The position numbers and the translations under genes were made by a program. A DNA stretch of 64,000 bases, taken from positions 1-64,000 of the forward strand of contig CAVIQL010000011.1 in assembly GCA_963644855.1 (NCBI GenBank), in the 5' to 3' direction. Source of the DNA: UBA6398 sp963644855. GTDB lineage: Bacteria; Bacteroidota; Bacteroidia; Bacteroidales; Bacteroidaceae. Position 1 is the stretch's first letter, and each line of letters starts with the position of its first letter. Below the pieces are notes generated by a model, which was not told the origin of the DNA, did no database searches, and saw nothing but the letters and a program-made list of their open reading frames with translations. Below, piece after piece: positions 8,229 to 15,675 of this stretch.

Positions 8229-10410
8229 CAAATGGCGGTCCTGGCTTCTGCTTCTGCTCATTCTATGCGTTGCGGTGGCGTGTCGGCAGGAGGAAGACAT
8301 TGTGGTGCATGTGTCTAAAGTGAAAACAATAGACTACAAGATAGCTGTGGTATTGCCTCTCGGCGTAAAAGGCGAATATCAGGCAAGACTGGACAGTACG
8401 GTTAATTGGGCTTTGGAGAATTTGAGTAATGCCCAACGCTTTGTAATCTCACAAGGCGACACAGTTGCTGTGAATTTGGACATAGAGTGGTATGACGAGG
8501 ACAAAGAGTCGCTACCCCAATTGTCAGAAAAACTTGCAAAGCGCGACGACATATTACTTATAGTAGGTCCTTTGAGAAACGCCAATGTGGATATTATGGC
8601 GTCTGCTTGCAGTGCCGTAGACAAGCCACTGATAGTGCCTTGCGCAACAAGTGAAAATATTATACGCCGCTATTCTGTAGGAACGGCAGGAGTTAAAAAA
8701 CAGAAGCCGTTTCTCTGGTCGCTATGTGAGACCGATGTGAGCCAATGTGAGGCTCTTTTAGCCAAAGTTTGGGAAGGCGGAGCAAAGAATGTGGCACTAT
8801 TGTCTCCTTCTGATGACTACGGACAGACTTTCTTTGACTGGATTCCTTTTCAAGTCAATGAGATGGGTATGAAACTGCAACAGAACGTTCAGTATGACGA
8901 CAAAGATCTGTCTGAAAAGGTTCGCCAGGTGCTCAATAGCAACATAGATTGCGCCATCTGTGCCGTAAGAACCGCCGATGAGGCAAAAAAGGTGCTTGAA
9001 ATAAAGAAACAATTGGGAGACAAGGCACCTCGCGTGCTATTTTCAAATGGTGCGCTATCGGCTTCTTTGTTGAGTTTAGGCAATTTGGCTGAAGGGGCAG
9101 AGGGTGTGGCACCCTACGCCGATCCTGCTACAGGATTTCAAGTAGCCTACGAAGAGCGTTTCGGATCGTCGCCAGCTGGGGGTGAGGCGCAAGTATATGA
9201 CGCCATTCTTCTCGCAGGCTTTACGGCGTTTGTCAAGGAATATACGCACGGGGAGGTGGAAACAAACGAGATTATCAGACAGATGACTTCTTTAGGCAAA
9301 GAACCCTATCCGGTGTGGAACGAATTGGGACTGCGTTCCCTTATCCTTTTGCTGAAACAGGGCAAACAGGTAAAGTTGATGGGAGCGAGCGGTCTGTTGC
9401 GCTTTGATAGCGAAGCGTATACAACACTAATACAAAGTACATACGTACATTGGATTGTTTATGATGGTAGTTTCTTGCCGATAGACTTCAGGAGTAGCGA
9501 CGGGAATAACCGTGTAACTCCTACTTTGGCATCATGGAACTGGCAGGCGAAAAATCGGCAGACAATAGTTGATATGGATGTAAATATCAATTACAAACCA
9601 CTGAAAGATCAATGGGCTGTGCTGGTACAAGGTTCGGAAGGCTGGAGTAATTATCGGCATCATGCGGATGTTCTCAATATGTACCAGCTCCTTAAGAAGA
9701 AAGGTTGGGACGATGACCACATTATTTTGATAGCTTCTGACGATATAGCACGGAATTCCAAAAACAAGTATCCTGGAGAGGTGAGAGCTTCGGGAGATGG
9801 AACAGATCTTTATGCGGGGGCAGTTTTTGACTACAATACCGACACCTTGTCTGCAACAGACATAAGCGACATTTTCTTGGGTAGACAGAGCCAACATCTT
9901 CCGGTGGTGCTTCCTACTACTGAAGAATCCAATATACTGTTCTTTTGGAGTGGTCATGGTTGTCTGAAAAGTTCCGGTTTCGCAAGCAATGGTTTCCGTT
10001 GGCGTAGCGGCAAAGGCGTGTTCAGTGAAGGCGTGTTAAAGCAGATGCTTACAGAAATGTATGGTAATGGAAAGTACCGCAAGATGTTGATATTCTTCGA
10101 ACCGTGCTATTCTGAAAATATGATAGAACAAGTTGTAGGCTTGCCGGGTATCTTAGCTTTTTCCAGTGCTGGCGGAAACGAACAATCATTTGCCGATTAT
10201 CATTCCTCAGAATTGTCCACTTGGTTGAGTGATAGGTTTTCCAATAATATTGTCAAGCAGATGGGGGATAATTCAAATATGACATACAAAGACCTTTACA
10301 TATATCTGGTAGAGCATACTCTAGGGTCGCATGTGCACGTAACCAATGCTTCTTATTTCGGGAACTTGTATACGAACTCTCCTGCGGAGTTCTTCAATAA
10401 AAACAAATGA
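8212..10410 (+). CDS. Lipoprotein fusing a type-1 periplasmic binding domain to a C13 legumain-like protease
   Basis: The 732-residue product has an SPII signal (LILCVAVACRQ, Cys ~24), then a Leu/Ile/Val-binding-like domain (~40-420: IAVVLPLGVKGEYQ, VGPLRNANVDIMAS, LIVPCATSENI, VALLSPSDDYGQTF, VYDAILLAGFTAF) and a caspase-clan CD peptidase domain (~465-720). The latter follows legumain closely: NYRHHADVLNMYQLL, DDDHIILIASDDIA, PGEVR, DLYAGAVFDYN, ATDISDIFLG, then FFWSGHG with the catalytic His at 582 and YRKMLIFFEPCYSENM with the catalytic Cys at 632. Legumains cut after Asn/Asp. A ligand-binding module tethered to a protease in one envelope lipoprotein suggests ligand-gated cleavage; that is inference. 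Confidence 0.88.
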   Translation: MKKLTNKWRSWLLLLLILCVAVACRQEEDIVVHVSKVKTIDYKIAVVLPLGVKGEYQARLDSTVNWALENLSNAQRFVISQGDTVAVNLDIEWYDEDKESLPQLSEKLAKRDDILLIVGPLRNANVDIMASACSAVDKPLIVPCATSENIIRRYSVGTAGVKKQKPFLWSLCETDVSQCEALLAKVWEGGAKNVALLSPSDDYGQTFFDWIPFQVNEMGMKLQQNVQYDDKDLSEKVRQVLNSNIDCAICAVRTADEAKKVLEIKKQLGDKAPRVLFSNGALSASLLSLGNLAEGAEGVAPYADPATGFQVAYEERFGSSPAGGEAQVYDAILLAGFTAFVKEYTHGEVETNEIIRQMTSLGKEPYPVWNELGLRSLILLLKQGKQVKLMGASGLLRFDSEAYTTLIQSTYVHWIVYDGSFLPIDFRSSDGNNRVTPTLASWNWQAKNRQTIVDMDVNINYKPLKDQWAVLVQGSEGWSNYRHHADVLNMYQLLKKKGWDDDHIILIASDDIARNSKNKYPGEVRASGDGTDLYAGAVFDYNTDTLSATDISDIFLGRQSQHLPVVLPTTEESNILFFWSGHGCLKSSGFASNGFRWRSGKGVFSEGVLKQMLTEMYGNGKYRKMLIFFEPCYSENMIEQVVGLPGILAFSSAGGNEQSFADYHSSELSTWLSDRFSNNIVKQMGDNSNMTYKDLYIYLVEHTLGSHVHVTNASYFGNLYTNSPAEFFNKNK

Positions 10411-10414
10411 TAGC

Positions 10415-10714
10415 ATGCGTATGATAAATGGTAACTTGTTGTATGGAGCAATATCCTTGATGTGCCTAATTGTTGTCTTTGTAGCTTGTGGAGGCGATGA
10501 AAAGTGTTGTCAGAATTCGCCGATAAAGGGTGATTCCATAGTAATAAAAGAATACAAGCAGTATTCTGTAGACGAAGCTATGGAGAATGTTTTTGGAAAC
10601 GAAAAATCTCAGGATAGCTTGAGCATAGAGCTTCATCGGGCAATAAAGGAGAAATACAAGCGCATGGGAGACTCCTTGCAAAGGAAACTCTTGAGAGGAG
10701 AAAAGATACATTGA
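10415..10714 (+). CDS. Small lipoprotein resembling the N-terminal domain of the next gene's product
   Basis: Translation probably starts at 10415 or 10421; the long upstream extension to 10346 would lie inside the protease gene and spoil the signal peptide. About 99 residues: an SPII signal (CLIVVFVACGGDE) and a charged helical region. This region, YSVDEAMENVFGNEK...DSLSIELHRAIKEKYKRM, parallels ISAEEMCNRIFGSDG...NAELRELFMQKIHEKE of the downstream hydrolase, so it may be a stand-alone copy of that pro-domain or a truncated paralogue. It starts 4 bp after the protease gene and lies in the same operon. Confidence 0.7.
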   Translation: MRMINGNLLYGAISLMCLIVVFVACGGDEKCCQNSPIKGDSIVIKEYKQYSVDEAMENVFGNEKSQDSLSIELHRAIKEKYKRMGDSLQRKLLRGEKIH

Positions 10715-10751
10715 AACATAAATAATATAAATAATATAAATGATTTTTGAT

Positions 10752-12089
10752 ATGGAAAAAACAAGAAAGTATTTTAACTTACTGCTAATGCTGCTGATAG
10801 GCTTGGCCTTTTCTGCATGTAGCAATGACAATGAAGGGGGTAAAAGTGAGAAATTCTATGGTGAAAACAAAGCAAAGATTATCCGCCAGGAAATAATTTC
10901 TGCCGAGGAAATGTGTAATAGAATATTTGGCTCCGATGGTAGCAATTCTGATGAAGACAACGCCGAGCTCCGTGAATTGTTTATGCAGAAAATTCACGAG
11001 AAAGAAGCGGCTCTGGAAGAAAAATACGGTGCTAACGGCATTTACATGGGCTTCTCCTCATGTGAATACAGCTATGAGAGTGTAGATCAACACGGGAATT
11101 CTATACGGTTGTCTGCTTTGGTGAGTTGGGCCAAGTACTGGCTTTTTGGTTGGCATGACCTGGATCCCGACAACATCTATTTGGTAGAACACTACACCGT
11201 GTTGAGTGATGCTGAGTGTCCTACCAATAGTTGTTCAACGGAGCAAATAGCTCTCGGAGACAATCTGCTCATTATGCCAGACTACCTAGGTTATGGCGAA
11301 ACCAAAGATTTACTTCATCCATACCTTAACCATGAATTGTGTGCCATCAACTCAGTAAATGCACTGAACGCAGGATATGCGGTGTTTCAAATAGCAAAAG
11401 AATCGAGTACGAAATTAGAAGATGACTGGAAGATGTATGTTCTTGGTTGCTCGCAGGGTGGTGCAAATGCGCTTGCAGTACACAAATATTTAGATACCCA
11501 CCCCGATCTTGCCAGTAAATGGAGATTTGCTTATTCCTACTGCTGTGCAGGACCCTATAGCCCGAGAAAAACTTTGGAGTACTATTATGAACATGAAACA
11601 CTGACTTATCCTGTAATATTGCCTATGGTTATCAAATCTATGTTGGACAGTTATCCTGATATACTGGGCAAATGGAAAGAAGAAGATTTCTATTGTGAAA
11701 AGTACTTGGCTGTGAAGTCTACGATGGATAAACTCATTTCGGAGAAGGAAAACACCTCAGAACAACTCATAGCAAAGTTGAAAGGATTGCTTAATTGCGA
11801 TACAGTGAAAATATCAGACATATTGAGCAAGAATGCCCTTAACAAGGAGTCGGAAATGACAAAGGCCTTTTTCCAGTGCTTGGACAAGAATGATCTGACG
11901 AAAGGTTGGACACCTACCCATGAAATTAAACTATATCATAGTAAGGACGACGATATTGTTCCGTATTCTAATGCAGAGGCTGTAGTTAACGCATTTCCCA
12001 ATAAAACAAATTTGTTTCACAGTTGGTCTTCGGGACATGTTTTTACTTGTAAAAAGTGGTATGGTACTTTATTAACAAACAACTGGTAA
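10752..12089 (+). CDS. Lipoprotein alpha/beta hydrolase, secretory-lipase/peptidase-like
   Basis: Starting at 10752 gives a clean SPII signal (LLIGLAFSACSN); an alternative ATG at 10740 adds four residues. After a ~60-residue helical pro-region, the ~380-residue hydrolase body has MPDYLGYGETKDLLHPYL, typical of the cap-bearing secretory lipase group, the nucleophile elbow VLGCSQGGANAL, the acid YHSKDDDIVPYSNAE and the His SSGHVFTCKKWY near the end. All three triad residues are therefore present. Substrates may be esters or peptides; it cannot be decided here. Last gene of the cassette, followed by a strong terminator at 12151. Confidence 0.82.
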   Translation: MEKTRKYFNLLLMLLIGLAFSACSNDNEGGKSEKFYGENKAKIIRQEIISAEEMCNRIFGSDGSNSDEDNAELRELFMQKIHEKEAALEEKYGANGIYMGFSSCEYSYESVDQHGNSIRLSALVSWAKYWLFGWHDLDPDNIYLVEHYTVLSDAECPTNSCSTEQIALGDNLLIMPDYLGYGETKDLLHPYLNHELCAINSVNALNAGYAVFQIAKESSTKLEDDWKMYVLGCSQGGANALAVHKYLDTHPDLASKWRFAYSYCCAGPYSPRKTLEYYYEHETLTYPVILPMVIKSMLDSYPDILGKWKEEDFYCEKYLAVKSTMDKLISEKENTSEQLIAKLKGLLNCDTVKISDILSKNALNKESEMTKAFFQCLDKNDLTKGWTPTHEIKLYHSKDDDIVPYSNAEAVVNAFPNKTNLFHSWSSGHVFTCKKWYGTLLTNNW

Positions 12090-12150
12090 TTATTTGAACC
12101 ATACCATAAAGGATAAAAAGGCTCAATTACAGTCTGCATCCTATAACATG

Positions 12151-12195
12151 AACCGCCGCTTTGTGCAACTACAGCATAGAGCGGCGGTTTTGTAA
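12151..12195 (+). terminator. Terminator of the lipoprotein cassette
   Basis: Stem AACCGCCGCT (12151-12160) and AGCGGCGGTT (12180-12189) with a 19-nt loop, followed by TTGTAAT. Confidence 0.8.
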
Positions 12196-12277
12196 TAGAG
12201 TATAAGAACCTCTACTATCAGCGGAGATGATATTTCTGTCCCAATAGAGATGGTCATGCCCGCTTTTATAATCTTGT

Positions 12278-12379
12278 CGATGTTGGCGCTCTTTTCTCGC
12301 TCAATTTGGAGCCATACAAACGGAGTTATCTCGACAAGTCGTTCGATAATTTCAAAAGAGTGATAACAAGCCTTTGAAA
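12278..12379 (+). pseudogene. Detached 3' fragment of the gene at 5737
   Basis: Reads in frame as the last 33 codons of the unknown protein upstream of the cassette (DVGALFSLNLEPYK...VITSL, stop). Eight base differences separate it from the intact copy, six of them synonymous, with Leu-to-Arg and Lys-to-Arg as the only changes. It has no start codon and no upstream coding part, so it is a remnant left by the event that placed the cassette here. Confidence 0.85.
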
Positions 12380-12448
12380 GACAGCGAAATCTGTTCTTTT
12401 AATACGGCAAAATTTATTCCCAAAATCTTGCGTAAAAAACTATAAGGC

Positions 12449-12539
12449 TTATCGTAAAAATAATGTCTGACCTTTTTTAAATAATGTCAGACATTGTTTA
12501 AAAAATATCGGTTATTGTTTTTGCGACATGCGATATTGT
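12449..12539. repeat. 21-nt-period intergenic array, locus B
   Basis: Units beginning ATGTCTGACC, ATGTCAGACA, ATATCGGTTA and ACATGCGATA, 21-22 nt apart. It lies in the convergent gap between the cassette and proS. Confidence 0.8.
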
Positions 12540-12580
12540 TTTTTAGACTGTGTTTTGCCGTTTTTTGAGAACCTATTTCT

Positions 12581-12622
12581 GAGAAAAAACAATGTGGGCT
12601 GAACCTTTTAAGTTCAGCCCAC
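12581..12622 (-). terminator. Terminator of proS
   Basis: Perfect 11-bp stem GTGGGCTGAAC/GTTCAGCCCAC (12594-12622) with a 7-nt loop; on the minus strand it is followed by a T-tract (complement of 12583-12590). It lies 32 bases after the proS stop. Confidence 0.85.
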
Positions 12623-12653
12623 ATATTTATATTGTTGTGGCAGAAAAAGCAAA

Positions 12654-14135
12654 TTAATATGCTCTTGCCACAAGTGCACGCACTACTGCCGGTTTGCCGC
12701 TTACCATATCGTTGCCAAGGTTTTCTTGGCTGTATCCAAATGGTATGCAGCGTATTGTGGCCTGTGTTTCTTCTTTAAGACGGGCTTCTGTTTCCTCGGT
12801 TCCGTCCCACGGACAAAGGAAGAAGCCGCCGTTTTTGATACGCTCCTTGAATTCTTCGTAGTTGTCGCATGTATAAACATGGTCGTCGCGATATTTCTTG
12901 GCTTTCTCAAAGATGTTCTTTTGAATGTCTTTCAAAAGTTGCTCCACATGCTCTTCAATACCGTCGAAAGGCACTGTGGTTTTCTCGAGAGTGTCGCGAC
13001 GCATGAGTTCGATGGTTCCGTTTTCGTAATCATGGTTACCCATTACAAGTCTTACGGGAATACCGCGCAATTCATAGTCTGCAAATTTGAATCCTGGGCG
13101 CTTGGTGTCGCTGTTGTCGTATTTTACGCTAATGCCGCGCTTTTCCAAACGTTCTTTGAGCGGATTGAGAATTTTGTCGAACTTCTCTTGCTCGCCATTT
13201 TTGAATATAGGTACAATTACAACTTGTATGGGCGCAAGTTCGGGCGGAAGCACCAGCCCGTTGTCGTCGGAATGTGTCATTATTAGTGCACCCATAAGGC
13301 GTGTAGACGCTCCCCATGATGTTGCCCAGGCGTATTGTGGCTTGTTTTCCTTGTCGAGGAACTGCACATTGAAAGCTTTGCCGAAGTTTTGCCCAAGAAA
13401 ATGAGACGTTCCGCTTTGCAATGCTTTTCCGTCCTGCATCATGGCTTCTATAGTATAGGTATCGAGTGCACCAGCAAAGCGTTCGGTTTCGCTCTTTACG
13501 CCTTGTATTACAGGCACAGCCATTTTGCTTTCAACGAAATCGGCATATACTTTGAGCATCATCTTAGCCCGTTCTTCAGCTTCTTCACGTGTGGCGTGGG
13601 CTGTATGCCCTTCTTGCCACAAAAATTCGCTTGTGCGCAAGAATAAACGTGTGCGCATTTCCCAACGCATCACATTGCACCACTGATTTACCAACAAGGG
13701 AAGGTCGCGATAGGAGTGAATCCAATTGCGGAATGTGTTCCAAATTATAGTTTCCGATGTGGGGCGGATAATGAGCTCTTCTTCAAGTTTTGCAGCAGGA
13801 TCAACTACCACTCCGTTGTGTTCTTCGTTTGTTTTGAGGCGGTAGTGGGTTACCACTGCGCATTCCTTGGCAAAACCTTCCACATGTTCTGCCTCTTTCG
13901 ACAAGAACGATTTGGGTATCAATAGGGGGAAATACGCGTTTTGTACACCTGTTTTCTTGAATTCGTCATCAAGCGAACGCTGTATCTTTTCCCAAATTGC
14001 GTAGCCATAAGGTTTTATTACCATGCAGCCTCTTACGTCGCTCTGTTCGGCGAGGTCGGCTTTTACTACGAGTTCGTTATACCACGCAGAGTAATTGTCG
14101 CTGCGTTTTGTTAGTCCGGATATTTCTTTTGCCAT
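12654..14135 (-). CDS. proS: Prolyl-tRNA synthetase, archaeal/eukaryal type
   Basis: Class II synthetase charging tRNA-Pro. The 493 residues lack the bacterial INS editing insert and match the archaeal/eukaryal architecture common in Bacteroidales: MAKEISGLTKRSDNYSAWY at the start, motif 2 region NVMRWEMRTRLFLRTSEFLWQEGHTAHAT, motif 3 region ASTRLMGALIMTHSDDNGLVLPPELAP, an anticodon-binding domain, and a C-terminal zinc-type domain ending in a terminal Tyr (ALVARAY), as is usual for this type. The TACTTTTG box at 14155-14162 lies 20 bases upstream of the start. Single gene flanked by its own promoter and terminator. Confidence 0.97.
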   Translation of the reverse strand: MAKEISGLTKRSDNYSAWYNELVVKADLAEQSDVRGCMVIKPYGYAIWEKIQRSLDDEFKKTGVQNAYFPLLIPKSFLSKEAEHVEGFAKECAVVTHYRLKTNEEHNGVVVDPAAKLEEELIIRPTSETIIWNTFRNWIHSYRDLPLLVNQWCNVMRWEMRTRLFLRTSEFLWQEGHTAHATREEAEERAKMMLKVYADFVESKMAVPVIQGVKSETERFAGALDTYTIEAMMQDGKALQSGTSHFLGQNFGKAFNVQFLDKENKPQYAWATSWGASTRLMGALIMTHSDDNGLVLPPELAPIQVVIVPIFKNGEQEKFDKILNPLKERLEKRGISVKYDNSDTKRPGFKFADYELRGIPVRLVMGNHDYENGTIELMRRDTLEKTTVPFDGIEEHVEQLLKDIQKNIFEKAKKYRDDHVYTCDNYEEFKERIKNGGFFLCPWDGTEETEARLKEETQATIRCIPFGYSQENLGNDMVSGKPAVVRALVARAY

Positions 14136-14154
14136 TATTCTTTTGTATTTTGTG

Positions 14155-14162
14155 CAAAAGTA
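14155..14162 (-). promoter_or_regulatory. -7 box of proS
   Basis: Minus-strand TACTTTTG fits TAnnTTTG, 20 bases before the start codon. Confidence 0.6.
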
Positions 14163-14355
14163 GCGATTTTTCGCCGATTATCTACTGAATGTCTTTTGTT
14201 TTATCGTATTAGCGAACTAATTGTGATGTTCAGAAAACGCTTCGCCAGTTCTTTAAGTCTAAGATTTTATTTACAATAAAGAACGAATGTGATAAAAATA
14301 GCTAAAAAACACCCATAAATGCGGTAACAAGCGTGCAGAATGTAATTATGATTAT

Positions 14356-14363
14356 TATATTTG
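14356..14363 (+). promoter_or_regulatory. -7 box for the DUF4369 lipoprotein gene
   Basis: TATATTTG fits TAnnTTTG and lies 38 bases before the ATG at 14401. Confidence 0.6.
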
Positions 14364-14400
14364 CGATATGTTTTAAGCGCAAAAGGGTAGCAATACCACA

Positions 14401-15171
14401 ATGAATATGAGAATAATTAAAATGTTCTGTATGTTTTCGTTGGTGTTTTCGATGACATCATGTCTCGAGCAATACTCTATTGTGGGCAACACATCGTTGC
14501 CCATGCTTGACGGTAAGACTTTGTATCTGAAAAATCGCACGCTGCAAGGAGTAAAGAATATAGATTCTTGCGAAGTGATACACGGGCAGTTTAATTTTGA
14601 CGGGAAAATCGACTCCACGTTTATGGCGGAGTTATATCTCGACAATGTGAGTGTGATGCCTGTTGTGATAGAAAATGGAAAGATAAGTGTGGATATAAAT
14701 CTGCTTGACCAAAAAGTATCGGGCAGTTCTTTGAACGACAAATTATACCGTTTTATTGACGCAAAGTCAAGACTCGACAATGAGCTGGGGAATACTTCGC
14801 TCGAAGAGGCACGTCTAATGATGCGCGGAGTGATGCCTTTTGAAGCAGAGCGCATGTGTAGAGAACGAGCCGATAAACTATCACAATCGTGCGATAGCTT
14901 GGTGGTTGATTTTATCCAGACAAATTATAATAATGTGTTGGGACCCGAAGTTTTTATCCGTTTGTGCAGTCAATATCGTTACCCAGTAATCACACCGCAG
15001 ATAAAGAAGATAGTTGAAGGCGCTCCAAAGAAATTCTTGAATAATCCGTACGTAAAAGAATATATGTCTATTGCACGTAAAAATATGGCAATAATAAATG
15101 GCAAGGATTGTGTAGAAAAACACGATTTGCCAATGATTCAAGACGCCCGGATATTGCATGTCAGAAAATGA
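14401..15171 (+). CDS. DUF4369-type lipoprotein
   Basis: The 256-residue product carries an SPII signal (FSLVFSMTSCLEQ, Cys ~21). Residues ~25-115 fit the DUF4369 pattern seen at the N-terminus of many Bacteroidota thioredoxin-like lipoproteins: a strand with G(K)TLYLKN, then IDSCEVIHGQFNFDGKIDS, and VMPVVIENGKISVDIN. The usual C-terminal thioredoxin domain is absent; instead there is a helical region of ~140 residues. The stop overlaps the next start (ATGA at 15168), so the two genes are coupled. Function unknown, location outer-membrane periplasmic face. Confidence 0.75.
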   Translation: MNMRIIKMFCMFSLVFSMTSCLEQYSIVGNTSLPMLDGKTLYLKNRTLQGVKNIDSCEVIHGQFNFDGKIDSTFMAELYLDNVSVMPVVIENGKISVDINLLDQKVSGSSLNDKLYRFIDAKSRLDNELGNTSLEEARLMMRGVMPFEAERMCRERADKLSQSCDSLVVDFIQTNYNNVLGPEVFIRLCSQYRYPVITPQIKKIVEGAPKKFLNNPYVKEYMSIARKNMAIINGKDCVEKHDLPMIQDARILHVRK

Positions 15172-15560
15172 AAGGAAGTAAAAGAATCGCATCGCTTATC
15201 GGCGCGTGGGGAATAGTGTTGGCTCTCGCCGTATTTGTTGCGTGTAGTGGAGAAGATCGTAGTGGAGAGATGCCTCGTGTGCCTGTTGTTAAAACAGTAA
15301 GTGCCAATGCTGTGGGAGATAGTTGCGTTATGATAGGAATGGTGAGCGAAAACCATAATTCTTCAATGAAAGAGTGTGGCTTTTTATATGGCAATGCCGA
15401 CAGCACGAGCGCTGCTATAAAATTAAAAGCAGACACAATGCGAACTTTTACCGCCGTAGCCGATAGCCTTGATAATGGCAACTATTATTGTGTGGCTTAT
15501 GCGCGTAACGGTATGGGAACATCGTATGGTGATACGATAATCTTTTCGGTGGAAAATTAA
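15168..15560 (+). CDS. Small lipoprotein with a fibronectin-like beta domain
   Basis: The ATG at 15168 overlaps the previous stop and begins a clear SPII signal (IVLALAVFVACSGED, Cys ~24); earlier in-frame starts fall inside the neighbour. The 130-residue product then shows a repeating strand pattern: VVKTVSANAVGDSCVMIGMV, MKECGFLYG, TFTAVADSLDNGNYYCVAYARNGMGTSYGDTIIF. This resembles the short repeat domains of Bacteroidales surface lipoproteins with the 'GNYYVRAYAxNxxGTxYG' signature. Likely adhesive or structural; partner of the DUF4369 lipoprotein. Confidence 0.72.
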   Translation: MKGSKRIASLIGAWGIVLALAVFVACSGEDRSGEMPRVPVVKTVSANAVGDSCVMIGMVSENHNSSMKECGFLYGNADSTSAAIKLKADTMRTFTAVADSLDNGNYYCVAYARNGMGTSYGDTIIFSVEN

Positions 15561-15644
15561 CAGATGTTGCTTTTTTGACGGGAAAAGATATGGCAAAAGT
15601 TCAAAAAGTTTGTGGATAATTGTGATTGTTTGTGTGGAATACTG

Positions 15645-15652
15645 TAATTTTG
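15645..15652 (+). promoter_or_regulatory. -7 box for the fasciclin lipoprotein gene
   Basis: TAATTTTG fits TAnnTTTG, 24 bases before the ATG at 15676. Confidence 0.55.
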
Positions 15653-15675
15653 CTCTATAAATTATACCTAAAAAT

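Larger units (their letters stand above)
12278..12539. repeat. Right copy of the 262-bp direct repeat
   Basis: Ungapped partner of 6348-6609, about 91% identical by eye. Its second half is the 21-nt-period array. Confidence 0.9.
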
